This document shows, one piece after another, positions 52,001-62,699 of a DNA stretch of 64,000 bases. Source of the DNA: Congeria kusceri (taxonomy: Eukaryota; Mollusca; Bivalvia; Myida; Dreissenidae); the NCBI GenBank assembly GCA_027627225.1, contig CM051027.1, forward strand, positions 92,173,151 through 92,237,150. The letters run 5' to 3'. The notes beneath the pieces are model-generated. The model was not told the origin of the DNA, did no database searches, and worked only from the letters and a program-made list of their open reading frames with translations. Each line of letters starts with the position of its first letter. Positions within the stretch are counted from its first letter, which is position 1. Position numbers and translations under genes: made by a program.

Positions 52001-55000
52001 TAGCCGCTTCCGCACTCTAGTTAAACAGTTTTCATCAAATCTTCACCAAACTTCATGAAAATGTTTGTAATAATAATATCTAGGTCAAGTTCAATAATCA
52101 TCCAATTCGCCCTGAATTATATAAAATTAGCCTTTTTTGCCATTTCCGCCCTCTGAGTCCAACAGTTTGCATGTTATAATAATATCTTGGCCATGTTTGA
52201 TAACCAGTCAAATCAGCCCTGGAATTGTGGAGTTATTGCCCTTGAATTTGCTTTTTTAGCAGTTTCCGTCCACCAAACTTCATGAACATGTTTGTGGGTA
52301 TAATATCTTGGCCAGGTTAAATAATCAGCCATATGGCCCCAGGAATTGTGGAATTATGGCCCATGATTATCTAAAATTAGCCTTTTGCTATTTTAACCTA
52401 GAGGGGGGCATAACTGTTTTACAAACAGCTCTTGTTTAATGAAATTTAATACATAGATTCCTTATATCGAGACCTCGCTTGGAATTGCATATGGGGTGGG
52501 TGGGGTCAAGGTCACTGTTACTCAAAATAGAAAAACAGTTTCTGCTCAATATCTTGAGAACGCATTGAGATATTTTAATGAAACTTCATACATAGATACC
52601 TTATATGTATCGAGACCTCGCTTGGGATTGCATATGGGGTGGGTGGGTCAAGGTCAAGGCCACTGTTACAAAAAAAGAGAAAAACGGTTTCCGCAAAAAA
52701 AATTGAGAATGCATTGAGATATTTTAATGAAACTTCATACTTCATACATAAATATCTTACATCGAGACCTCGCTTGGGTTTGCGTATGTGGTGGGTTGGG
52801 TCAAGGTCAAGGTTACTGTAACTAAAAATTGAAAAATGGTTTCCCCTCAATAACTTGAGAAAGCATTGACATATTTTAATGAAACTATATACATAGATAC
52901 CTTATATCAAGACCTCGCTTAGGATTGCTTATGGTAGTGTTCTATCCAGACCTAATCAGCACGGCGCTGCGCCATGCGCCTTTATTGATCCGCCACCCTG
53001 CCCTTTTCAAAGGCAATTAGCACCTCGTGCCCTTTATCGACTGTATTGATTGTTAACGAGGGCCCTTTGTGATGGCATGTTATTATATACTAATCTGTGA
53101 CCAACTGATTAGATCAGTAGTAGGGGCAGTCAGATTACGAGTTTGTGTCCAGATACATTAAAAGCATGCTGATTATGATTTAAAAATGAGTGTAAATTGT
53201 CTGCTTTTAACAGCTGCGTTTTCATATGCAATTTGTTTCGTGAATTTTTATGATAAACGTTATAACAAAGGGCAGAATGCATATAAATGAAGACTCAATG
53301 TCCTCTTTATTCATAAACTATAAAAAAAATACATGTGTATACAATATTTCTTCCAATCATAACCAAAAATCCCTGAAAAAAAAAAGAATTGCAGAACTAC
53401 ATGTAGCTTTAAATTTCAGACAAACATATTGGGATAAATCATTTCAATCCGAATTTCAATGTTTGTTTTCTTAATGTTCAGTCTTCACTTTTGCTTTTCA
53501 TCATTAATCAAAATAGAAGTAGACTGAAGTAGCAAGGTCATCATCAACAGAATAATTCATTTAAACCATAATGATGAAAATAAAAATATTTCCGACAATA
53601 AAAAATGATGAAAAATAAAAACTATGCCAGAGTAATTGGATTTTACCATTAATAAACATGATTTTAACTTGCCCATAAACCGTTTTAGTTTAAAAAAATG
53701 TCTTGTTTGATTGCCCATTACAAAATAATATGAAAAATAAATAAATACTTTTTCTGATCTTTGCAAATAATATAACTTAATAATAATAAGAAGTTATAAT
53801 ATTGGAAAATTAAAGTGTGCTAATAAATTGACTTAATAATCATCAAATATATAAAAGGAATTAGTCTGCAATACTTCAAGAAAAAAATATTTAAATCTAA
53901 TAATTTTAAAAGTGTCACCGCACACCAAATGCCCCTTTTCCAAATACAGCTCCATGCCCCTCTGCCCTTCTAGATTAAACACTACTTATGGGGTGGGTGT
54001 TGTCAAGGTCACCGTTACTAAAAATAGAAAACGGTTTCTGCTCAATAACTTGAAAACACATTGAGATGTTTTAATGAAGCTTCATACATAGATACCTTAT
54101 ATTGAGACCTCGCTTGGGATTGCATATAGGGTGGCTGGGGTCAAGGTCACGGTTACCATTACTTAAAATAAAAAAACAGTTTCTGCTTAATAGCTTGAGA
54201 ACACATGTGGATTATTTAATGAAACTTCATACATAGATACTTATGTTTAGACCTCGCTTGGGATTGCATATGTGGTGGGTGGGGTCAAGGTCACCATTTC
54301 TAAAAATCGACAAACAGTTTCCACTCAATAGCTTGAGAAGACATTGATATATTTTAATGAAACTTCATATGTAGATACCTTATATCTAGACCTCGCTTGG
54401 GATTGCGTATGGGGTTGGTGGGGTCAATGTCAAGGTCACTATTACTATAAATTTTATTTGTGTACTGACTTGAATACATTTTGTTTGAAAATTTGGTTTT
54501 CGTGGAATTTCCACATTTCTTGTTTAATTTTGTTATTTAATATTTCCAACACTATATTATACTTCAAAATATATTCAACATTCATCTGGTGACCAGTCCA
54601 GAATGATAGCATGGGGGGGGGGGGGCAGGGGGCAGGGCAGCATTGTGCTGCTAGTTTCCTCTGGATGTTTTCTTCGATCATGAGCATGTTGTCACAGTTG
54701 GCAGACATGCTAATTAAATTAATTTGTTGGAATTAAAAAAATATATATATATTCATTTGAAGTGTACTTTTCTTATTTTTTCAGGAATGGTAATTTAATG
54801 GTTTGAACAGAAAAGCAACAAATGTTAAATCTCCAACATCATGGCCATATACAAACATTAGGAATAAATAGAAGCTTGTAATATAAAAAAATACTATGTA
54901 CATGAAAATGCAACTTGCAAGAACAAGAGCAAACAGGCAAACTTCCTTGATTACTAAACGAAAGCATTGCAGGGTTATTTAAGATTTTTTATGATGTTTA

Positions 55001-58000
55001 CATTGTTTACGATATTCAGATGAGTATAATGTTTCTCCGACTATTGGTCTCAGGATAGGATTTTGATACTTAAATGCATTAACTTTAACGTCCATGTCAA
55101 GTTAGCCCCACAAAAAAAAGAGTTCCGTTTCTGGTCTCCTGCCCCCAAAAATAAGGGTCGGTAGGTAGGTATTTTTTTTATTTTTTTTTATTTTTTTTAT
55201 GATGGGAGAATGGTTTGTTTTGTACACGGTAACAGTCTTTTTCAGTCTTTATTATTTTTGGACCAAAAATATGTAGGGTCGGCAGCAAAAGTAAAGGGTC
55301 GGTCGGGAGACCAGAAACGGGACTATTTTTTTGGGGGGGCCTTAGCTGTCCTTGCTTTACATTTAATTAATATTAAAACTTCCATTATTAAATAAAAAAT
55401 TTTAATGACACACTACTCTAGAGTATGACTGGAAGAAATTTCACCATACAGGACTGGGGTGCTAATACCCTTCAAAAGTCTCTATGTTTAACTAAATTAA
55501 TGCAACATGCAGCATGTCGAAGGTTTGGCGTGAAACTAATGCATCTTATATAGAATATCAAGCAGATACAACAGTTTCATGCTCAACCGTCGATATGTAA
55601 AAACACTAATTACCCCGGTACTTCTAGGGCGAAGTGCGTGTGAGCAGGTGAATCAACCTTTGCTAGACTGCTGTTTTTACAGTTATGGGCAGTTGAAAGA
55701 GTAAAAAATCTAGTGCTGCTGCTAAACATGTGGCAAAAACAATTTTCAATCAGGCTTAACGCACAGTAATTAGCCAGAAGAAACTTTACCAGAGTATAAG
55801 CTGACAGTCTGCGAATTTTACAACCGAATGTCAATTTTAAAATAATTGAGGCGTATAGTGGGAAAACCGGTCTTAATGCATGTGCGTAAAGTGTTGTCCC
55901 GGATTAGCCTGTGCAGTCCGCACAAGCTAATCCAGGACGGCACACTCCCCTTTTATGGTATTTTCTGTTTCAAGGAAGTCTCTTCCAAACATTAATTCAC
56001 TAGAGGCGGAAAGTGCTGTCCCGGGTTAGCCTGTGCGGACTGCACAGGCTAATCCGGGACGACACTTTATGCACATGCATTAAGACCGGTTTTCTCACAA
56101 CGCGCCTCAATTATATAAATACTTTGTTTACACAATACTGAAATAACTTTTGTTCAAAGATAAATCATGTAAATGTCACTCTGAAAATAAATTCCAAGTA
56201 AATTAATATAAGTAGCATTATACAGTCATGTCTTAATTTCAGTTGAACATTTTATATCGCATGAGTATTGTCACTGAGGTCTATCATATATTTCTGATAT
56301 AAAATCAATTGTTTTTAAAGCAACATATTCCGATGTTTGTTCATGAAATACATCTTAATTTGTTGGATGTGAGAACTTTTAACTTGAATATTATCAACCT
56401 TCGATGTTAGGGGTAACACTAGATTTTCAGATAAGAACATTAGTATGGCGTACCCTTTGGGTCAAAAGTACATATACGCCTGCTAGCTAAATAGTTACCA
56501 TTGTAATTGGGCTTAATGCATGTGCGGTCCGCAAGGCTAATCCAGGACGGCACTTTCTGCATTTATGGTATTTTCTGTTTCAAGGAAGTTTCTTCTAAAC
56601 ATAAATCCATTGTAAGCAGAAAGAGTTGTCCCAGATTAGCATGTGTGGATTGCAAGGCTAAGCCGGGATGACACTTTACGTAAATGCATTAAGCCTGGTT
56701 TTCCCATGACACGCCTCATATGTACCAGTATATTGGTTGTGATCAGTTGTGAAAGTTAAGAAATATCTTTGGATTATTGCACATACATTTTATTTTTAAC
56801 TAATCAAAATGGCTTTCATTTCTGATACCTAGATTTATGGGAAGTTGGGTATCTGGACGAAATTGCCCCTGACATAATCCCTCCCACTTAAGTACCCAGA
56901 CAAAATCCCTCCTGTTGTTTTTACAACCCAGACATAATCCACCTATCAATGTTAAAAACCATGTTTGTATTATATTCAAAAATATTTGTTGACAAATAAC
57001 AAATATTAATGCCATATTCAGTATCAAAATAAAGAACAATATTTTAGATATATATGTCTGCTTATTTATTTTGATTATTTACCCAATGGTGGTCTTGCAT
57101 TAGGTATTAATTCAGTATACTTGTACTTTAATTAACAACTTTTTGTTAGAATATAAGTGTTAAAACAGACACAAACCGTCAAACGTCCACTTTATTGCCA
57201 CTTTAATTAGCAATTAATTTTTCACGAAAATGGGTTGTTAGCATTTTTAATTCTATTTTATAATTGAAATAAATACATATGGAGACTAAAAATATCTGTG
57301 TTTTAATAGGGGGTATTTTGTCCACCGTGTTAAATTATCGGGAGGATGTTTAGCATGGGGGTGGCAGCAACTCTTTAATTTGCTTCAGACATTAATTTTT
57401 TTTGCAGAGCACCTGTGGTTAATCGTATCTGGTGTATCTTCCATCATCTGGGGTTTATGGTTTGCATTTAGCATTAAGTTATTACTTCCTGCTTAAATCA
57501 ACTTTGATAGCTTGAAAGAAGTGTACTAGGCAACACCATGAGCTATTTTAAAAGGCAGAACCACTCAGAAAGAGTTCAAGTGTTAGTTGGAAATTATTTC
57601 CTTTTCAAAATAGAAGTAGGTTTTTGCCTCTCACTCTTCCTGTTGGTTTATATCAGTTGTCTCTGCTCTGTTTTATGTTAAAATACAAAAATGTTATGAA
57701 AAGATAATGAAATATGATAGACATTAGAACAAATTACCATTCTCCAGATCACATATTGTTCTTGTTCAGAAACATTTTATGTTAACTGTGGGAAGTTTCA
57801 AGTCTCATCACACGCATATTGAGTAAATCAAACAATCAAATAGTACAGTGGACTGATTTTAGGCGCCCTGAGGGTTACTGCTTTGTCTGTTCGTCCGTTT
57901 GTTTTTGCAAGCTCTGTTTCTCTTTCAGACAGTCCTCACCACAATTTTCAACCAATTGTCAGTAGTTTAAATCTATTGCATTTCCAAACCATTAACTTAC

Positions 58001-60004
58001 TAAAACCTGAGTCCTTCTACCTTTGGAATTTCAGTGGCCACCATTTTTAGCTCACCTGAAGGGTGAGCTATTGTGATCAGTCTTTACTTTAAACAACTTC
58101 TTCTCGGAAACCACTGGGCGGACTTTAACCAAACTAGGCAGGAATGTTCCTGGGATGGTCCTTTAACAAATTCCTTCAATTCATTAGAATATACATGTAT
58201 TGAAAACTCTGGTTGCCATGGCAACCAAAAGCTTAAAACTGGAAAAATTTAAAAAATATTCTTATCTGAAACCACTGGCTGGATTTGAAAATAGTTTTCA
58301 CACGGTGACCCTCTATCAAATTCCTTCAAATCATTTTGATTCGTGAAAAAACTTGGCCGCCAAGGGGTGGGGCAGTTTTCCTTTTATGGCTATATTGAAA
58401 ACTTTAAAAATCTCCTTGTCTGAAACCGCTGGCTGGATTTGAAAGTAATTTTCACAGAAATGTTCCTTGGATGACCCTCTACCATATTCCTTCAAATCAG
58501 TTCTATGTCTGGCCACATACTTATTCATGTTGTTATTCAACGCCAGTTACTGTTAATGATTAATGTGGCGATAATATTTGCGCCATGACGGTGGCAGTTC
58601 TAGCTAAACTCAGGTGAGTGACCCGGGGCCATATTGGTTTCTTGTGTTATTTCTTTTCAGAAGATATCCTTCTTGATTTTGGTCTTTTAAATACTGCGGG
58701 AGTTGTTCTTCCCCAGAAACAGAGTTGTAAACATCTCTGTATGCCACAGCAATGAGACATGCTGGCAATCAAAATGAAATATAATGATTCAAACGTAAAT
58801 GAGGCGCGTCGTGGGAAAACCGGACTTAATGCATGTGCGTAAAGTTTCATCCCGGATCAGCCTGTGCAGTCTGCACAGGCTGATCCGGGACGACACTTTC
58901 CGCTTTTATGGTATTTTCTGTTTCAAGAAAGTCTCTTCTAACCACAAATCCACTTTAGGCGGAAAGTGCCGTCCTGGATCAGCCTGTGCGGACTGCACAG
59001 GCTGATCCGGGACGACACTTTGCGCACATGCATTAAGTCCGGTTTTCCCACGACTTGCCTCAAATGTTTCTTATTTCTTCTCTCTAGAGGATGTCCTGCT
59101 GGATTTTCATCCCTGATCGCGCGGGATGTGTTCACGCGCCTGTCAGCTGGAGACCTGGAACAGTTTTACACGGAGGACAGTTTAAACAACAGAGCGGACA
59201 GTCCAATAATTGGGGATGGGGAGGCAGGGGAGACAACTGAGGGCAACGATGAGAGAACTGAACAAGACAAGAAAATAATAGGTCAACTACATTAATTTTG
59301 TAAATGAAATAGACTAAAATGTAATTGCAATTCTGAATTAAAAAAAAAATCTTATTCATATCTAGAGTGAAATAGCAGGGCGCTGCACCCTGCCCCGTTT
59401 TGGATCCTCCCTACTGCCCCTCTGGGCTGGTCAACACAGAAATGTTGAATATCTTTTAAAATTCAACACATTTTTGCAAATATTCAACGACGTAATAAAT
59501 AGACTATGCTTAAAAACCTTAATCAGAAGCATTTATGCTTAAAAACCTTAATCAGAAGCATTAGACTCCTGAAAACCCTGGATTAAGCAAATTATTAGAA
59601 AATGTCAACAAACTAGTCCACTTTTCCACCCTTCGAGTTTTAAGCAACACCCTGTACCTTTTTAGATCCTAGATCTTTCCGTAGTTCAATAACAATATTA
59701 AACAGGTGTATTTCATGAGACAAGTATTCTATATATCTCGCAAATCTCTTATTTTCATATATACCAGTATTTCACAAGTCTACTATGCCTATATGTTTCT
59801 TTAGAATATGATGCAGAAAAGCTTCAGAAGCACCTTCTGTCACTGCTGGAGACCGTGTGCCAGTTGTGGCTGGCGAATTTCCCCGTGTTCAACGTCAGTG
59901 GCCGGGAACCGGTTGTGTCCTACCACGCCATCAAGAACACGCGTCGCAAGATGGAGGACAAGCATGTTATAGTACCCGACCTCAACGCGCTCTTCAGTAT
60001 CAAG
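45863..60004 (+). CDS. Unrecognised gene (gene C): exons 45863-46038, 59088-59281, 59805-60004, incomplete
   Basis: Three exons join in frame (phases 2 and 1; last visible donor phase 0) with no stop; the gene continues beyond 60004. The first 190 residues run MENQKSQDFQKFLKEFCDEF, GECLDWCLDHLST, RGCPAGFSSLIARDVFTRLS, an acidic Gly/Glu/Thr-rich linker, then QKHLLSLLETVCQLWLANFP and EPVVSYHAIKNTRRKMEDKH. It looks soluble and helical; no signal peptide or membrane segment. I cannot name the family. Intron 1 is 13 kb, and exons could be missed there although the phases fit direct joining. An overlapping upstream ATG frame (45848, other phase) could reduce initiation. It is head-to-head with RAD51C. 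Confidence 0.6.
46605..47519. mobile_element. 915-bp element with GGCGCAGTGCCTAAATC inverted ends
   Basis: Left end GGCGCAGTGCCTAAATCCGC (46605-46624); the inverse of the right end is GGCGCAGTGCCTAAATCTGC. A second TGCCTAAATCCGCCACCCC lies just inside the right end, and another near 46803. The interior is AT-rich with no transposase motif. A clear target duplication is not visible. Confidence 0.8.
47520..48335. other. Gene C intron 1, nothing recognised
   Basis: AT-rich. AAATTTAGAGTGTCCCAAAATT-like phrases near 47760-47910 may be a short degenerate repeat. Confidence 0.5.
48336..48576. repeat. 27-bp minisatellite, ~9 copies
   Basis: Unit CATTGATAGTCTTCCTCTAG followed by TTTCTGA. Two copies carry extra CGTTTCCTCTAG-type inserts. 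There are no unique spacers. Confidence 0.95.
48577..50930. other. Gene C intron 1, mostly unique
   Basis: No exon is supported. GGTTGCTATGGCAACC at 49514-49529 is a perfect RFX X-box-like palindrome. One end of the CCTAAGGAGCTTTGTGAAT foldback family lies near 49925-49965. A run of A then T occurs at about 50237-50261. Confidence 0.5.
50950..51262. repeat. Minisatellite of 26-bp and longer units (GGGTCAGAAAAGGTACAGG)
   Basis: About twelve AAAAGGTACAGGTTATT-type units, some with a GGCTAAAATAAATTAGGATC insert, giving a higher-order pattern of about 105 bp. Confidence 0.92.
51420..52934 (+). repeat. GACCTTGACC-family array and related TTATGGCCCTTGAATT units
   Basis: GGATTGCATATGGGGTGGGT, GGGGTCAAGGTCACTGTTAC and ATTTTAATGAAACTTCATAC repeat at ~150 bp at 51430-51770 and 52430-52934. 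The middle (51770-52430) has AAACTTCATGAACATGTTTG and GGAATTGTGGAGTTATGGCC units. It begins ATGCCCCCCATCAAAG, has a GGTCGGTC run, and ends GGGGGGCATAAC. Inverse orientation to the 18.1-19.1 kb array. Confidence 0.9.
52935..53984. mobile_element. 1,050-bp element with TAGTGTT ends inserted in the array
   Basis: Left end TAGTGTTCTATCCAGA, right end inverse TAGTGTTTAATCTAGAAGGG. CTTATGG is repeated on both sides (52928-52934, 53985-53991), and 7 of 8 bases match if one more is counted, consistent with a hAT-type 8-bp duplication. The array resumes directly after. The interior is AT-rich and non-coding. Confidence 0.85.
53985..54450 (+). repeat. Continuation of the GACCTTGACC array
   Basis: Three to four units, as at 52430-52934; the last is truncated near 54450. 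A run of G at 54611-54623 follows outside the array. Confidence 0.9.
55106..55341. mobile_element. Foldback element with CCGTTTCTGGTCTCC arms, TSD TTAG
   Basis: Left arm CCCCACAAAAAAAAGAGTTC then CGTTTCTGGTCTCCTG. The right arm is the inverse with CCCGACCGACCC. TTAG flanks both sides (55102-55105, 55342-55345). The centre is T-rich. Confidence 0.82.
55848..56108. mobile_element. Palindromic foldback MITE, copy 5, TSD AATT
   Basis: 261 bp; AATT on both sides (55844-55847, 56109-56112). Both arms and both internal palindromes are well preserved. Confidence 0.93.
56510..56717. mobile_element. Palindromic foldback MITE, copy 6, damaged
   Basis: The left arm is truncated to GGGCTTAATGCATGTGCGG with part of the palindrome deleted. 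The right arm is intact to ACACGCCTC. Confidence 0.85.
56718..58035. other. Gene C intron 1, nothing recognised
   Basis: AT-rich. Near 56840-56945 short ACCCAGACATAATCC-type phrases repeat two or three times. No exon is supported; TTTTTTTTGCAG at about 57406 is acceptor-like but no open frame with a donor follows. Confidence 0.5.
58040..58625 (-). repeat. Hairpin-ended repeat family, reverse orientation
   Basis: It begins with the hairpin AGCTCACCTGAAGGGTGAGCT (58049-58069). Inside are GGAATGTTCCTGGGATGGTC, GGTTGCCATGGCAACC (58211-58226) and GAAACCACTGGCTGGATTTG. It ends near CTCAGGTGAGTGACCC. Confidence 0.85.
58801..59061. mobile_element. Palindromic foldback MITE, copy 7, TSD AAAT, next to gene C exon 2
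   Basis: 261 bp, the best preserved copy. GAGGCGCGTCGTGGGAAAAC at the left, its inverse at the right. AAAT on both sides (58797-58800, 59062-59065). Its right end lies 26 bp before exon 2. Confidence 0.95.
59088..59281 (+). CDS. Gene C exon 2
   Basis: Acceptor TTCTTCTCTCTAG|AGGATG with a strong pyrimidine tract, just after a foldback MITE (its end is 26 bp upstream). Encodes GCPAGFSSLIARDVFTRLSA to EQDKKII. Donor AATAG|GTCAAC is weak. Confidence 0.65.
59282..59804. other. Gene C intron 2
   Basis: Contains a GCAGGGCGCTGCACCCTGCC palindrome near 59374-59393 and a tandem 26-bp pair GCTTAAAAACCTTAATCAGA near 59506-59556. No exon. Confidence 0.6.
59805..60004 (+). CDS. Gene C exon 3
   Basis: Acceptor TGTTTCTTTAG|AATATG, donor ATCAAG|GTACGG. 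Encodes EYDAEKLQKHLLSLLETVCQ to VIVPDLNALFSIK. It is visibly more GC-rich than its flanks, as expected of coding sequence here. Confidence 0.72.
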
Positions 60005-60499
60005 GTACGGTGGTAGAGCAATGTTGTGGTCCTACATTGCTTAAGGACCTGCCAGGGTACATGAGGGTCACTGAGCTTTGAAAACCTAGTGGGGTTTTTT
60101 GGCCATATTTCAGTCAATTTTAATTTTAAGGCAGAGGCCCAGATTAGGCACGTACAAACATAAATTATGCACACAAATTGGGAAGATACGCACAGAAAAC
60201 AAAATTTTGGTGTACAGTTACACAGAAAAGCTAAAATTTGGATGTACATTTACGCAAATTGTGTTACATTTTCGTGTACATAACGTACACATTCTTTTTG
60301 TGAATTGAAGGCATAAAACGATGGAAGTTTTGACAAACCCTCCTATCTGTGCAGTTAATTTGTTCAGTAGTCAGCAATAACTAAATTTAAAATGTTCATA
60401 AGTCTTACTTGTAGCATTATTGTATTCACTTGGCGTTGCTACATTACTAGGGATTATTATAATAATATTTTGTGTTTTTTTTTATGTCCTCACATATGG

Positions 60500-61030
60500 G
60501 AGGCATTAAGCATTGCACTTGTCCGTACGTACGTGACTTACGTCCCGAAATTTTGTGGACTCAATTCCTCTTTAACGGCTGGGCTGATTTTGCTCAAACT
60601 TTTACAGCTGAACAACCTTAATGTGTAGGTGATCGTAAAGGAAGGATTTTTGGCTGCGACCAATTTTGGCAGAATTATGGCCCTTTGACATTTTTTCCAA
60701 TACATATACTTCAAGTTCATGAAATTTTGTGGACTCAATTCCTCTTTAACGGCTGAGCGGATTTCGCTAAAACTTTCACAGGTGAACAACCTTAATGTGT
60801 AGGTGATGGTAAAGGAAGGAATTTTGGCTGCGATCAATTTTGGTAGAATTATGGCCCTTTGACATTTTGTCCACTCTATATTCTGCAAGTTCATGAAATT
60901 TTGTGGACTCAACTCCTCTTTAATGGCTGGGCGGATTTCTCTCAAACTTTCACAGGTGAACAACCTTAATGTGTAGGTGATTGTAAAGGAAGGAATTTTG
61001 GCTGCGACCAATTTTGTCAGAATTATGGCC
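60500..61030 (-). repeat. Tandem array, three ~165-bp units
   Basis: GAAATTTTGTGGACTCAATT, CCTCTTTAACGGCTGGGCGG, ACAACCTTAATGTGTAGGTG and AATTATGGCCCTTTGACATT repeat three times; a further copy lies at about 62430-62575. The 157-codon minus-strand frame is an internal repeat product. Confidence 0.92.
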
Positions 61031-62350
61031 GTTTGACATTGTTAGCGCGACTAGTTGAAGAATAGTTGAGCTTTCCTACTACCCCCGGCGTCGGCGTCCA
61101 CGTCTGAATTTGGTTAAAGTTTTTATTCAAAAGTCTTGTAACTTCAAAACTACATAAGTTATTCACTTGACACTTGGAATATACCTTTGTCATCAACTCC
61201 AGTGTCAGGGGCAACATTTCTCATAACTCTGTTTTGTATTTTGACAGAGTTATGCCCCTTTTTCACTTAGATTTCCTGGTTAAAGTTTATATTCAAAAGT
61301 TTTGTAACTTCAAAACTACATAAGTTATTCACTTGAAACTTGTAACTAACCTTGGTTATCAACTCCAGTATCAAGGGCAACATTCCGTATAACTCTGTTT
61401 TGTATTTTGACAGAGTTATGCCCCTTTTTCACCTAGATTTTCTGGTTAAAGTTTATATTCAAAAGTTTGTTAACTTCAAAACTGCGTAAGTTATTCACTT
61501 AAAACTTGGAACTTAACTTTGTCATCAACTCCAGTGTCAGGGGCAACATTCCCCATAACTCTGTTTTGTATTTTGACAGATTTATATCCCTTTTTCACTT
61601 AGATTTTCAGGTTAAAGTTCATATTTAACAGTTTTGTAGCTTCAAAACTACATAAGTTATTGACTTGAAACTTGGAACTAACCTTTGTCATCAACTCCAG
61701 TATCAAGGGCAACATTCCCCATATCTCTGTTTTGTATTTGACAGAGTTATGCCCCTTTTTCACAAAGATTTTCTGGTTAAAGTTAATATTTAAAAGTTTT
61801 GTAACTTCAATACTACAAAAGCTATTCACTTGAAACTTGGAATATACCTTTGTCATCAACTCCAGTATCAGGGTGAATATTCCCCATAACTCTATTTTGT
61901 TTTTTGATAGAGTTATGTCCCTTTTTCACATAGATTTTCTGTTTAAAATTTATATTTAAAAGTTTGGTAACTTCAAAACTACATAATTTATTCACTTGAA
62001 ACTTGGAACTAACCTTTGTTATCAACTTTAGTATCAGGGGCAACATTACCCATAACTATGTTTTGTATTTTGACATAGATTTTCTGGTTAAAGTTTATAT
62101 TCAAAAGTTTTGTTACTGCAAAACTACATAAGTTATTCACTTGAAACCTGGACCTAACCTTTGTCATCAACTCTAGTATCAGGGGCAACATTACCCATAA
62201 CTCTGTTTTGTATTTTGACAGAGTTAGGCCACTTTTTACATAGACTTTGTGGTTAAAGTTTTTGTTCTAAAAAATTATAAACCATACAAGGCTTGACTTA
62301 AAAATATTGTATTTTAACAAATTTATGCCCCTTTCACTATCCAAAATATG
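61031..62350 (-). repeat. Tandem array, ~8 units of 140-165 bp
   Basis: TTGACAGAGTTATGCCCCTT, TTCTGGTTAAAGTTTATATT, CAAAACTACATAAGTTATTC, ACTTGAAACTTGGAACTAAC and TCAACTCCAGTATCAGGGGC repeat in order. It ends with GCGCTGTCCTCTGACAAC near 62380. Confidence 0.93.
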
Positions 62351-62429
62351 TACCAACTGAAATACATCGAATAGTCGAGCGCGCTGTCCTCTGACAACTG
62401 TTGTTTGTACAACATGTATATATACTGAA

Positions 62430-62580
62430 TGACATTTTGTGAACTCAACTCCTCTTTAACGGCTGGGAGGATTTCGCTCAAACTTTCACTTAAACTTAAT
62501 GTGTAGGTGATTGTAAAGGAAGGAATTTTGGTTGACACCAACTTTGGCAGAATTATGGCCCTTTGTCTTTTTTTTGCCAC
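62430..62580 (-). repeat. Single unit of the 60.5-61.0 kb array family
   Basis: Contains CTCCTCTTTAACGGCTGGGA, TTAATGTGTAGGTGATTGTA and AATTATGGCCCTTTG. Confidence 0.85.
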
Positions 62581-62699
62581 TTAAGAATTTATATGACAAT
62601 AAATTTGTGAAGGCAAAAATTAGTGTTAGAACATGCACTTTGTATGCGTCCAAATATGTGTCGTGGGGGCATCCGTGTCTGTGACACATGTAGTTTTTT

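Noticed and set aside
57396..57480. Possible gene C exon after TTTTTTTTGCAG
   Set aside because: No frame both open to a GT donor and compatible with the flanking phases.
60538..61011. 157-codon minus-strand open frame
   Set aside because: A product of three ~165-bp tandem units (KLIAAKIPSFTITYTLRLF repeated).
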